From the NCBI GenBank assembly GCA_949987705.1, contig OX465282.1, positions 61,625,922 to 61,689,921 on the forward strand: a stretch of 64,000 nucleotides of DNA. The letters are read 5' to 3'. Shown here piece after piece: positions 28,532 to 40,329 of the stretch; within the stretch, counting starts at the first letter, position 1; each line of letters begins with the position of its first letter. The notes beneath the pieces were generated by a model. It saw nothing but the letters and a program-made list of their open reading frames with translations, was not told the DNA's origin and searched no databases. The stretch comes from Thereva unica (lineage: Eukaryota; Arthropoda; Insecta; Diptera; Therevidae). A program made the translations under genes and the position numbers.

Positions 28532-31201
28532 TGTAACGGTCGGCATGCCTGAGGGATCAAATCTCTGTTCAGTACACCCCTCCATAAATTAAATAAATAA
28601 GCCCTGTCCCAGAAGCGCTCGGAAAAATTCGTTACTAATTGCCGCAATTTATCATTGCTAGGCAATGGACATAGCCCCGACGAACTTTAAAGAATCCCTC
28701 GTTTTACACCCTGTAATCCCATCTATATCCCCTTATTGGGCTCGTCTTTAAATAATTCTTCTCTACTGTTTTATTGCCCACGCAACACCTTCCCCATGGA
28801 CGCCTCGAACGGCGTCATATCCCTTGACCAATGGGAGCACGGCATCTGGCCATTTTCCAGAAAAGACGCGCTTCACTTACACTTAGGTTGTTTGGTATGC
28901 GTGGGACAGGAAAATGAGTAATTCATTCCTTCATTCCATTATGATTATTCTTGATTCTCCCTTTTGGGCAACAAAAGTTAGACCAAAGAAGTCAATTGAT
29001 GGAAATGGAAAATTGGATGGAAAATTGTTACATCCATTGATGGAAATGGAAAAATTGCTCAGTATAACAGCGGTTTTTGTGCTGTGTGTTGAAAAAAAAA
29101 AAAAAAGGTTTTGGACGAGATGCGTGGCTTCTCAGCAGTCGGGTATCAGATTTTCAGGAACAGTCGCCGTGATTACGGCTCGGAGATAGAAAAAAATTAT
29201 AAATATTAAAAGTAGACGCCTGTGAAAAAACATAAATATTTTTCAAAAAGAAAATGCATTGGGGCATAAATTAAGTTTTTTTTTTCTTTCAAAAAATGTT
29301 AACTCGGCTAAATATTCATTCTCAACATTTCGGTTAAATTCTAAAATGGTTATTGGTTGTCGAACAAAGTGTTACAAATTAATCTTTAACGCGGCAACTG
29401 GTGGTGATTTAAACAAATAAGGTGAAGTCACGATGAGTCTTCCGTTTAATTGAAGAGCTTCAAACAAATAAATGAGAGATAAACCCGCCGTAAAGGTAAT
29501 TAAATTATTTAAACTTTCAAGGATTATAATGTAAAGAAAGAAGAAAAAAACCGTGTATATTGAAAACAACTAAGGAAAACGAAACAAGAATATATAATAT
29601 CTGCCACAAGGGTTATATATTTTTTTGGTGCGATTAAAATAAACAATAATTTTAAAACAAAAATAAAGAGAAAGAAAAGAACAAGGGAAGTAATATATAA
29701 TAAAAAAAAATAATATGTGTGTAATGAGCGAACATGATCGGTGATATTATATTTAAGTTTATAAAAAAGGATGTAAAATAAATAAGTCGAACGTGGGTAT
29801 ATTAAAGAAGTGGATGTAACTAGGAAGAAAATGCAAGTTAATATTGATAATGGCATGTGGTAAGCTTTAAATAATTATTGTTAAAAAAAAAGAAAGTAAA
29901 TAACCAAACGAATTTGAGTGTATGTAATGGAAAATTTAACCTTATTGTATTTTTTTGTTATATAAAAAAAAAGAAAAAAAAAGAAAAAGGAGGAAAAATT
30001 CTTCCATAATGGATTATGCAAATTGAAAATTTTTTTAGTATATATTTTGTGTATAAGTTAATCTCATGAGAGACAACAAGTAGGAAATCAAAGCATCTTC
30101 TATGTTTTGGGCAAAATTTAAATAGAAATAAGATACCATTCAAATATAAGTCTAGATTTTTGTGTATTATATTTTAAGTTAACAAAAACAAAGAGAATAT
30201 GGGAAAAGAAAGAACCAAGCCCAAAGTAACTGCATTACAGCACCGTTAAAGTTTTTTTTGTTTCCTTTTTCTTTGAAAGAAAGATGCTTTTGTTAATGAA
30301 CATAAAATTTTTCCTATCTAAAGACGATATTTTTTTGGGTTTTTGTCAATTAATAAATTAACAGATTTACCGTGATTGCCAACCCTTTTACAGTCAATTT
30401 GGGTTTTTGTTTAAGTCAACTCACCATGTTTTTTTATATTGAATTCATTATCGCCGCAGTCGTTTTGTTGGTTTTTTTTGTTATAGTGGTTAAATAATCC
30501 TTAAGCATATTGTTTTTTTGACATCGATTTATTAGTCGTTTTTTGTTTTTTTGTATAAGGTGGGAAAACCGTTCTTTTATTGTCTTTTTGTATAAATATA
30601 GAAAAGAAAAGAAAACACGTTGGTTTTTTACAGCAATCCGATTTAAAAGGAATCATGTAGGTTGAGGATGGACAGAAGGGGCATGGAGACCCGTGGGGAG
30701 GCTGAGTGCCTCGCCCGGCACGGAAGTACCAGTAGTATCTAGATTTCTTTTTATTTCAGCATACCAACTCCGACCGCATTCGCTCGCATGGCTGCGACCC
30801 CGAACCCCCGTTAAGCTCTCTCGATGGCCCCGGACGGTTTCCCCTATCGCCCTCTCGTGATTTTTATTAGTTTTGTTGTTTGGTTCTCATCGGCACGTGT
30901 TTTTCACTAGTTTAATTCAAACTGCCACCCCGTTTAATGACTCCCTACACGACGAACCCCCCCCCCCCCCTTCCGGCGAGCTAGCTAGAGCATCGCTAGA
31001 CGTGCCCAACCAAGTGTAGTGGAGGCGATCAATTTTTTTCATGGCGATATCCCTATCTTTGGACTTCGTCCAGCCACTCTTTTGGTCACTAGTGACCCCT
31101 TCCCTTTCCTTTTTTTTGCAATGTGTTTACGGCCCCTTGTGGCCATGAGATTCTTCTGTCCTTCTTCGAGCATAAGCTCAACCAACCTCCCGACAGTTAC
31201 A
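28532..31201 (+). repeat. Solo LTR-like element, 2.67 kb, copy 2
   Basis: It starts TGTAACGGTCGG and ends CCGACAGTTACA, so the termini are inverted (TGTAAC/GTTACA). It is flanked by ATGG on both sides (28528-28531 and 31202-31205), and the E1 integrase frame resumes exactly at the right junction. No coding capacity was recognised. The 4-bp duplication and termini fit a Ty3/gypsy solo LTR. The unusual length recalls large-LTR lineages such as Ulysses, but no internal region is present to confirm this. Confidence 0.83.
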
Positions 31202-31205
31202 ATGG

Positions 31206-31640
31206 GAAAAATACAACAATTTTATCCCATTCACTTTAGGAATTATCGAATCCGTTACACCGAAAACCAACAAGAGGAAATAATACGCAACAAGCATCGC
31301 CGAGCTCATAGAAATGCCATCGAAAATAGACTTCAAATTCTACAAAAATATTACTTCCCGAAAATGGCAGCTAAAATTAAGAACATAGTTGGCAACTGTG
31401 CAATTTGTAAAGCAAACAAATATGAACGGCATCCCAACAATATACGTATCAACCCTACACCCATTCCAACCTATCCCGGTCACACCCTTCACATAGATAT
31501 ATTTTTCACAGAGAAACATTTGGTCCCCTCACGACCATTGATAAATTCACAAAATTTGGCCTTGCAAAAATAATTGAATCAAGAGCAGTCGAACACGTAA
31601 AACGACCTTTGCAAGACATTTTGTTCTATTTCTGCGTTCC
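31206..31640 (+). pseudogene. pol: E1 integrase N-terminal part
   Basis: The zinc-binding HHCC domain is visible (KHRRAHRN ... CAICKANKYERHP, 31290-31435). HTLHIDIFF at 31490-31508 carries the first catalytic Asp. A frameshift near 31520 and then an inserted errantivirus fragment interrupt it. The upstream open frame from 31019 is only the LTR tail read in frame. Confidence 0.85.
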
Positions 31641-32412
31641 CGAGGGTCAATCGAGATAGAGACGACTAGACAAACTCTTAACGGTACTTTCCTGATAAAA
31701 TTCCACAACTTGACGTTAACCATAGAAGGAAAAACATTCACCTCCAAAGAAGCATCAAGCCATCAAGTTCCACAAGCAGTACTCCAGCCTACACCAAAGG
31801 AGAAAGAAATCCGGAAGTTATTAACTCTCCAGATGATGGAAGAACTTCAAATTAATAACACAAGGACAATAGAATCTTTGCAGACGGAAACAACAATCCA
31901 TCAGTTTTTTACTTACACCTTCATTAGTATCATCATCATCACGCTAACAGTTATTGCAATATTGAGAAAATCCAACCAAAACTCATCATCCAAAGAACTG
32001 ACCTAGATCATCCCAAAAACAACATCCCTGAAGTCTCTGCTGAACCATACATTAATCCTACATCTATAAAGTTCAATAACTTTCCATATTTCAAATCGAT
32101 TGAGGACCATCGGTTCTAAGGAGGGAGCAGTTAACGAAGTTACCGCGAAAATTTTATAAAAATGGAAATAAGACCGCTGACTAGGCGTCTGGGACAACAT
32201 CCGCCGCTCCAACATGCGCATCCGCTCCACAGGTAGGAACCGTAATGTCAGCATATTTAGCATTATGCACCTAGGCTAATTATTTTATAAGAATATTTCT
32301 AAGTTTAGTCTTAGCCGAAGCCTTCAATCAAAAAGTTTATTTTAATAAAATTATCTTTAAATAAATTTGGTGTTTATTTTTTTTAATAAATTTACATCGT
32401 ATAAATTTAACT
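31640..32412 (+). mobile_element. 3' fragment of a second errantivirus type (env end plus LTR)
   Basis: The reading frame 31650-32006 is an env C-terminus: an ectodomain part (HNLTLTIEGKTFTSKEA), then a single membrane segment (FTYTFISIIIITLTVIAIL) and a short cytoplasmic tail. A polypurine tract (AAGGAGGGAGC) and an LTR (32129-32412) follow. It lies inside the E1 integrase, whose sequence resumes near 32435. Its 5' part is absent and no target duplication is evident. Confidence 0.75.
32129..32412 (+). repeat. LTR of the second errantivirus type
   Basis: It starts AGTTAAC after the polypurine tract and ends TTTAACT, the AGTTA-type termini expected of errantiviruses. The length is about 284 bp. 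Confidence 0.68.
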
Positions 32413-32434
32413 GATATCCGTGGCCCTTTGAGAG

Positions 32435-32998
32435 ACATACTTTTCTTTTAGTCCCTGAAATTGTTATTCTGGACAATGAGAAATCCTTCAAATCGTTATC
32501 CTTAATGTCAATGAAGGAATTAGCCATACGTGTATTCAAAGTCCCACCTTACAAAAGCGAAGTGAATGGACAGATCGAAAGGTTGCATTCCACCCTGCTT
32601 GAAATCATGAGGTGTCTGAAAGCCGAAGGAATCTCGCGTTCATTCGAAGAATTGCTCGAAAGGGCAACGACACAATACATTCATTTACTCGAAAGAAACC
32701 GGTCGAACTTTTCTTTGGTCGTTCACCAAGAATAAGCCCGGAAGACTTCGAGAAAACTAGAGCAGATAACATAGAAAAATTAAAACAAAAACAACAGTAC
32801 CATATAAAGCAGCACAATAAAAAACGAAAACCCTTAAAAAATTATAACGCAGGCGAAACTATATTCGTAAAACACAATAAAAGAATAGGAACTAAACTAA
32901 TTGTTCGTTACATTAAGGAAGTAGTTAAGGAAAATAGAAATAGTAACGTTATTACAGAATCTGGGGAAACAGGGCACAAAAGTAATATTCGTAATTAA
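32435..32998 (+). pseudogene. pol: E1 integrase C-terminal part
   Basis: VPEIVILDNEKSF carries the second catalytic Asp, and PPYKSEVNGQIERLHSTLLEI carries the catalytic Glu. After a frameshift near 32650 the basic C-terminal tail (KKPVELFFGRSPR..., then a Lys-rich stretch) continues to 32998. Confidence 0.82.
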
Positions 32999-32999
32999 T

Positions 33000-33840
33000 T
33001 ATCCTTTGCAGCCTCGATAGCAAACTGCGAAGTCCAAATCTTCGATTATTCAAATTCCCAAATAATAATAATAAGCCAAGGACAAGCCAAGGTACAAACT
33101 GGAAACTTTAAAATAATACATGACATCGACCTAAGACTGCCGACATTACGACCGCACTTGATCATGATACTTTTAAGGACGATCTAATGTCCCCATATAT
33201 TCACCATGAATTGGTACCAATTCAAGAACTGTTGGATAACATAAAACCAAAAAAAAGTAAACGATCTTTAGACTTTATCGGGTCCGCATGGAAATGGATC
33301 GCGAGCACACCCGACCATGAAGATTTTTTAACAATAAAGGCGAAGATAAATGACGTACTGGAAAACAATAATAGACAGGTAATAATAAACAAATTGCTAA
33401 ACGATAGGCAAAACAACATTACCAGAATTACAAATAATATAGAAACTCCTTTTAAAACAAACAATAAACTGAGGAATGAATACGCATATAATATGCAATA
33501 CAAAATTAGGTTAGTTAAAGAAGAATTAATAAATTAAAAATAAAAATGCAAAATCAGGTGTAGTAAACACCATGATGCTATCTCATAAAGAAATAGATTT
33601 GGCTACCAAGATTTTAGATAAAGAAAGAATTCCTTATATTTCTGTAGAAGAAGCTTTGGAATTTGCTAGGGTAAACATTGTAAGTAACAAATCGTCTTTA
33701 CTTTATATAGTTAACATTCCTATTACTAAGAAATCTATGACAAAATAAAAATTAATCCCGTTAAAAGAAATAATATAATTTTAGATTTTAAAGATAATGT
33801 AATTTTGAAAAATGAAAATCTCAATAACGAAAAAATGTAA
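33000..33840 (+). pseudogene. env: E1 env, N-terminal and central part
   Basis: Env of errantiviruses is a membrane fusion glycoprotein related to baculovirus F proteins. The frame 33187-33537 contains a basic KPKKSKRS furin-type site followed by SLDFIGSAWKWIAS, the typical start of the fusion subunit, and then a helical Asn-rich region. Upstream (33010-33180) and downstream (33570-33840) pieces of the same protein are in other frames with stops. The membrane anchor and the 3' LTR of this copy are not present. It is inactive. Confidence 0.82.
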
Positions 33841-34679
33841 AACTTATAGTAGTCTTTCCATATTAGACCAGTGCAAAAGCGCTTTTAAAAAGCCAAAAAC
33901 TAGAAGAATTCTTAGCAGTAAGTATATGGATGGTGGGAAAATTTAGTAGAAATGCTACTTAAACAAGGAAAAATCGAGAGCACCGCAGCAGATGACCGGA
34001 AGGGGCCTGGGGGTGCCAAAATGTGGGTTTTGGGGAGTTAATCGTGTTTTTTGTGATTTCTGAGAAAAGTAGACCACCTATCGAAAAACGTTAAATGTAA
34101 ACGTTGTAGATAATTAAGAAATCTAGAGGTTTCATTCAAACCTTTTTTCGGCATAACCTCAAAAAATGGAAGAAAACGTCAAAAACCGACTTTTTGTTTA
34201 TCATTTTTATCTTTCACAAAAATGATCCAATTTTAACGAAATTTGAATGTGAATTTTCATGTTTCGAAAAGGCCAATTTTTTCAAAGCGATTGGTTGTTT
34301 AGTTTTGTAATTTTGTAATTCAATCTTTAATGTGCAGATAAAAATAATATACAGTATCTGTGCCACTTCTACAAAAGAACTTAAGAGCACTTAAGTGTTT
34401 ATGTCGTATTTGATTGCAATCGATAACCCTTCTCTTGGGCTTTATACCCTCCAATTTGGTTTAGAAATCGAACGAAATTTGAAGAAGTTATGACGATTTG
34501 AAAAAATAACTTAACTGCAAGTTGCGACGACCTGATTTAAATAAAAACACTTAGGTTTAGCTTTCTTAGTTTTGTAATTCAAACAAAACAATAATTTTGA
34601 TCGGAATAGCCACTTAAGTGTTGATAAGTTGTTATCTCAAAAATAAAATTTTTATTTTTTCCAGTGACAAATGTTTTAA
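33841..34679. other. Unassigned AT-rich sequence left of the 34-bp-TIR transposon
   Basis: Non-coding, with several CACTTAAGTG-like words. No family was recognised. Confidence 0.45.
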
Positions 34680-37085
34680 TATCGTCCCCTTCAAGTCATA
34701 AAGACGTATCTCAGTTTTGGCAACTTTTCAGGAGAGCCAAATAACGTAAAGTGCCTTCATGTTTCCTTTTGTTATGACGAAACCGTTACAGATAGAGCCT
34801 TAATATTTGGTGTAGTTATGCTTTAAGGACTAAGCTTTAGTTTAGATGTAAGTTTAACCATTTAACTTAATATATACATACTAAATTTTATATGTAAATG
34901 AGATACGTCACTTCGACTGAATTTTTTGTCAACCTTTTTATTGTTACGCCACAGTATTCACTATAGATATTTTTAGAATTTTGGCAAAATAGGCTTAAAA
35001 TTATGGAAGTTTACTGAAATACAATAAATAGAAGTGTACACATGGGTTATAAAAAAGAGTTGAATTTTACAGTACGTTTTATTTGATAAAAATCTGAAAT
35101 CTGTAAAAAAATATGTTTAATGTTAATTAACGAAAATTAGCGCATATTCCTTTATTTAAAAAAAAAAAAAAAAACTAAGGTCACATCGTGCTTATGTTAT
35201 AACCATTGTCTACTACAAAATAAGCTCAAATGATAATATTATGGTGTATAATAAAAAAACTTAATACCATCCTTTTCACCCTATAAAAATTATATTAATG
35301 TCATGATAAAAAATAACCTAAGAAAAGTTATTTCCTGAATTAAAAAGAACTAAAAAGTTATGCCCCTAACTATAACAAATTATGTGCTTTCCTGCTTACT
35401 CCTTAAGATAGGATTTGAATGTGTTGTGACGTTTCACTGTTGATCATGATGTGGCAGTTGCCGGTAAAACTGTTTGTGTTCCTCGGAGCGAATGACTGGA
35501 ATCACGCCTTGACAAAGTGACAAAAGATCTTCATACTTTGCTTTCGGAATCATGACTTGTTTTTTGTTAAGCTTATCCACTTGCATTTTCGAAATGTTCT
35601 CCTTCTGCCGCTTAAGCTTTAACTTTGTCTAATCCTCCTGCAAGCGGCTTGTCTTAAACAGGATTTCCTGCAAATTGGCCTTGGACACTTTCAGTTCAGC
35701 CATTTTTGTCCAATCGAGAATCGAAGTTGGTGACCCTTTAACTTCTTCAACTCCTCTGTAATATTCTGAGATCCTTCGAAAGTTTTTTGAAGTCAAGAAA
35801 CTCACAGGACTGAAGGGGTATGACATTGTAAGGGTCACCACGTCTGGCTAGTCGGAAAACAGGGTGTAGCTGCGAAGGAATGATGATGTCTCCAGCGTTC
35901 CAGGTAAGGCTAAAAAAATCGCAAACTTATTTCCTCTATAGATTTACTTTGTGAAACAAAATACAGCAACATAGTAGGGATTATAGAGTTTTTGTTTTGT
36001 CCTGGGCATCCATCGGAAAACAAAGTCACATTTTTTATGCTTTGATCGTCATAGTGTTTCAATGCCATATACACGGCTGTAGATATTTCAGAGGATCCTC
36101 GCTTACTCTGCCACTCATCCCACGTGTAACAAAATACTTCTCTCGTCCCAATGTTGTAGAAAGTAAGGTTGAACACACCTAGTCTTCTCTTATAAAATAC
36201 TGCACTCTCTTTCGTAATTGGCAAATGAAGTACTTGTTGTAGATCGAATGAGCCACACAGACTTTTAACTTTGAATTCATTCGGCTCTTCTTTGTTTTTC
36301 TCTATTTTCATTTTGCAATGCTTTTTGCAATCATCTTTTAATTCTCTCACTTTCAGTTTTTCGTTACAGTGAGCCTCATATTGTACTTTAAGTTTAGATT
36401 TTATTTCATTATCTCCTTTAAGATATGTCAAGCATAGACTGCATTAATCTTTCTTTGGTCTGTGGAAAGATAGTTTTTTGGACACAAACACCCGCCTGTA
36501 GCTTGAAAGACTAGGCAAGTTAGGGATGTTTTTATTTTCTTCTTTAAATAAAAAATACATTTTTGCAAGTGTCAGATCAGGATACAAGTATAGTTCCTCG
36601 TTGTCTTTGATCGGTAATAGTGGGATTCTACAAATGGAAACCTTGCTATGTGATTTTCAATCATCTTTTTATTGAACTCATCTTGTTCATCTTGAGAAAC
36701 TTTAATTTCCAGTAACTTAACTTTTTTTGCCAAGGGCTCGTCATCTGAGCTATTAAAAAACTCATCTGAACTCATTTTAGGTATTACAAAACCTCAATAG
36801 CCTGGAACAAAGAAAATTTCGTCTGTTTGCTTGAAATTTTTGATGGAAATAATTTTAATTTTGTTCTAAAAACAGACGCATCTCAAGATACGTCAGTTTG
36901 CGTGAACTTATAAGTTAAATTAATGAGATACGCCGGAAAAAAAATTATGCATAACTACTAAACCGTTACAAATAGAGATATGCCACTTAGAGAGGACGTA
37001 GAGGGAGGTAAGACGAGTTCATTGCAGACGTATCTCAAAAACCGATTTTTTTGAGATACGTCTTTATGACTTGAAGGGGACGATA
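34680..37085 (-). mobile_element. Unclassified DNA transposon with 34-bp terminal inverted repeats
   Basis: The ends TATCGTCCCC...GTATCTCA (34680-34713) and the exact reverse complement (37052-37085) give 34 identical positions. Flanks are TAA on both sides (34677-34679, 37086-37088). The word GAGATACGTC recurs in direct and inverted forms inside both ends, for example 34900, 36885 and 37026 onward, as expected for transposase binding sites. The interior encodes an antisense transposase-like pseudogene. Length is 2406 bp. Confidence 0.85.
35410..36775 (-). pseudogene. Transposase-like protein of the 34-bp-TIR element
   Basis: It reads leftward from ATG at 36775. An acidic N-terminus (SSDEFFNSSDDEPLAKK) is followed by RFPFVESHYYRSKT, a KPKKD..C region, a Cys-rich helical part and a core FYNIGTREVFCYTWDEWQSKRGSSE ... 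VTLFSDGCPGQNKNS (36010-36220). The core looks like an RNase H-like catalytic fold, with SDGCPGQN as a likely Asp motif. It continues with diverged text to about 35410. Breaks are a frameshift near 36572, a stop near 36442 and several stops after 35910. This protein type is common in insect genomes; I suspect a Sola-like relationship but cannot confirm it. Confidence 0.65.
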
Positions 37086-38907
37086 TAATCACTTAAATGA
37101 CATTAAGTTGTTTTTCGAAAAATAAAAATTAAAAGTGTAAAATTTAAGTGATAATAAGTTGTTTTTCAAAAATCAAAAAAAAAAAAAAGTTTCATTGGCC
37201 AAACATTTTTTCTTTAAGATCTTTTGCTCAAATAAGTTGTTATTCCAAACTTCCGTTGGGTAATTGCTGAACTTATATTTATTTAAGTGGTTTATTCGTG
37301 GACAATAACAGTGCTTGTTTTCATTTAAGTTACTTTACCAAGTGGTGTTGATGAGGACAGTTAATTTTGAAATTAAATAAATATTAAAAATTTATTTTAT
37401 TTTAAATTTAATTACTTATTTATTACTATTTTATTTTAAATTTATTTTAATTACTATTTTATTTTAAATTTTATTACTTATTAGCTAAAGAACAATTGTT
37501 GTCGGCAAAAGGAAGTATTGTTAACGTAACGCTCAAAATGATATGGAGGTTTTACAGCGAAATGAAAATAATTCAAGTAATCTTTAACGTAAATATTAAA
37601 TTAGGTTTACCCTTAGATGCATGTATCGCGATTTGTACAGAATTAGTTTAAAGATTTGTATAAGTAAATTTTTACACATCAAGTACACGGTATGAGCAGT
37701 TGTATGAGTTTCTGTCGCGCGTGATATGTTTTTTGACTTGTATCTCATACAAATCCTAATGCATCACGGCTCGTCTGAACTCGGTCTAACCCAAAAGTTT
37801 TGGCACTTCTAATTTTATTGCGGCAAAGCTTCAATGAAACTTTCAGAACCTCAAAAAAACTAAAAAGAAAAAAAAGTGTCGAGCTATTTTTGATTGCGAT
37901 CGTTTTTTCAAAAACAATAAAAAAAACTTTAGGCAATTTTTGCGATTTATCGACCCCCCCCACCACTGGTGAGATATCGTGAGGTTTGGCTCGACTCTCT
38001 CCCCATCTAATCACTAGTGAGGTTTTCCAAATTTTAAAAAATCTCTAGTATTTACATAACCATAGCAAATCGGGCCGGTCGTGTGCAAGATTTTATTTCT
38101 GATAACTGATAATTTAGACTTCTTCGTCTTCTTCTTCATCTTTCTTTAACCGCTCTACAACCGGGATCCGGTCCTGGCCGATTCATTACGCTAAAATTCA
38201 GCGTATGCCTTCCTGTGTTTCAATACTGTAAAGGTCTTTTCGCGAGTCAGTTTTACTTGGGGTTCGTACGCTGCAGTATTCGCGGGGTTTGGCTGGCCGT
38301 TGGCGGCTTAGCAATCACGGGGCTACTATGCTGCTTTCTGGAGTTTGTGTAGGGCTTAGTCATATCTTAAGGCTCCAGGTTACACATAGGACGCCGGCAG
38401 GCCATGGCCTGAAAGTTTTCGCCTTGAGGCCAAACATTACCACACGTGCGCCTGCCGCCAACTGTATGGGGCCTGCAGTCCAAGAAAACTGACAAAAATC
38501 TTTACGTGTTTGGGAATTTATCGTCAGTGCCTGAAGATCTAAACTTCTATTCACTCTCAAGCCGTGAAAATACGGTACGAACTCACGGAAAGGAAATCAA
38601 GGCGCGGGCTAGGCGCGAAAACCATCCGCACTGGGGTTCGCGTGTGTTCACACACTGCATGCCACGGCCTGTCAGGTGGATACCTGAAGTATCATCCCTC
38701 AGTCAAAATAAGTAATCTGTGGCCTTCATCGGCCCGTGCCGGCCGACTTGGCCTGTAAGTGAATGAGGGTCTTTAGTGGAGAAACATATTTTACTTAATT
38801 TAGCCTAGTGTTCTCGCAATTTTACACTGTTTCTGAACAAAAAAAAAAAGTTACGTGATATTTGCCGAGACCCCTTCTGCTCCACGTGAGACCTCCGACC
38901 TCCGTTA
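37086..38907. other. Unassigned sequence: AT-rich stretch, then a GC-richer island
   Basis: 37370-37480 is a low-complexity TTTATTTTA region. 38150-38760 is clearly richer in G and C and has the palindrome CAGGCCATGGCCTG (38398-38411) and short open frames on both strands without recognisable domains. It may be an old transposon body. No gene is claimed. Confidence 0.45.
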
Positions 38908-40293
38908 TCTTATATATTAATAGGCAAACAAAAAGTTTGTACACGCTAAGGCTTTTTTGTTCGTGGACCGATTTCGTTTAAATTTTCAGAAAATGTTCTT
39001 TTTATGGCATAGTTTTGTAATAAGGAATTTCAACGAAATCGATTCACGAATAAAAAAGTTATAGCGATTTTAATTTTTCGGATTTTAAAAAGCCGTTGGG
39101 AAATTTGAATTTTTTGTGAGCATCAACGTAGAGCTGAGTAGCCTACGATTGACACAAATGCCGTTTCAGTGAAGCGAATGAGAAACACAGAAAAACAAGC
39201 GTTTGGCGGCATAACTGACATTAAAAAACTCGGTCAATTTGTGCGTGCATTTTTTTATACTCTTTTTTGTATGGTATTATTGAGTTGTATTGTGTAAGGG
39301 GCTGCCGTTTTTTGGCGAATGTCTTTAGAAATTTTAATTGATTCATTTAAGTGTGTTTTGAATGTTATTCTGCGTAATTTTTATTCGTTTTCGTATGGTT
39401 CTCGGAATCTGAGTTGTATTTTTGTCATTCGAAACAGTTAACTGCGAATTTTGAGTGCAATTTATCGGTGAGTACCTACTTACGTTTTTTTCCGCGTTTT
39501 CTTTTCGAAATGCCAAGACAGCGACGGGGACGCTCGAATGTCGATTTTAGATCGCTTCGCGAAAATACTAGAAGTCGCATTAGAAATTTACGTAGTGCTA
39601 ATGAAATGAATGTTGCAAATAATGAATTGAATAGTGGTGTGAACGGAATGAATGTTGATGCATTTCATAGTGAAATGTTTGTTGATGGCGTTTCACCTTT
39701 ATAAATTTTGACTGATTCTTTTAAATGTGCTTTGAATGTTATTCCGGTTAATTTTGATTCGTTTTTGTGTGGTTCTTTTAATATGAGTTGTCATTTTTGT
39801 CGTGCCAAACATTTTCTGACTGAAGTATCTTTACGTAATACTGAGGCATTTTCTTTGTGTTGTCATAAAGGCAAAGTTAATCTACCTCCACTTTCTCAAA
39901 ATTACTTTTTCAATAATTTTTTTGAAGGTTTAACTTCAAATGAAAGTGGTATTAAAAATCGTTCTAAAATTTTTTTGCAAATAATCGTTCGTATAATGCT
40001 GCCTTTGCAATGATTAGCTCTGAGTGTAATTTATCAAATAACACTGTAAATGGCATTTATCATTTTACCACATAGCCAAGCAAGACGTCATGGATGCGAT
40101 TAAAAAAATCCTGGGAAATTGTAGATGCTCTGGAGCGACAATGGAAATGTTTCATAGTAATTAAAAATTCGCCATTGCGAATAAATTTTTTTTAAATAAA
40201 AATATTTAAATTGAATTTAAATTCGAACAAATCGTGAATTTTATATATTTATTGTTTTTGTGACCGAATTTCGGTAATGGGCATCCCAACTAG
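38908..40293 (+). mobile_element. Short, defective Helitron
   Basis: The 5' end TCTTATATATTAATA follows an A (38907). The 3' end is CTAG followed by T (40290-40294), preceded by hairpins ACCGAA-T-TTCGGT and TGGG-CAT-CCCA. The insertion between A and T, the TC start, the hairpin and the CTRR end are all Helitron signatures. Length is 1386 bp. It encodes only an N-terminal fragment of the Rep/helicase protein. Confidence 0.83.
39510..40055 (+). pseudogene. Helitron helicase-like N-terminal fragment
   Basis: MPRQRRGRSNVDFRSLRENTR is a typical Helitron protein start. After a frame change near 39705, CHFCRAKHFLTE ... FSLCCHKGKVNLPPLS matches the conserved Cys-rich Helitron-like N-terminal region. 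A frameshift near 39975 follows. The Rep catalytic motifs and the helicase domain are absent. Confidence 0.8.
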
Positions 40294-40329
40294 TAAATTT
40301 AATTCTGTGTGCGAATTGCCGATATTTCT

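Noticed and set aside
29524..30143. Leu/Phe-rich membrane-like frames on the minus strand of the large LTR-like repeat
   Set aside because: Low-complexity A/T-rich sequence; not conserved in the copy at 52148-54216.
31019..31205. N-terminal extension of the E1 integrase frame from 31019
   Set aside because: It is the tail of the solo LTR that happens to be in frame; the ATGG duplication marks the true junction.
38289..38758. Short open frames of 60-90 codons in the GC-richer island
   Set aside because: They overlap on both strands, have no recognisable domain and are what GC-rich sequence gives by chance.
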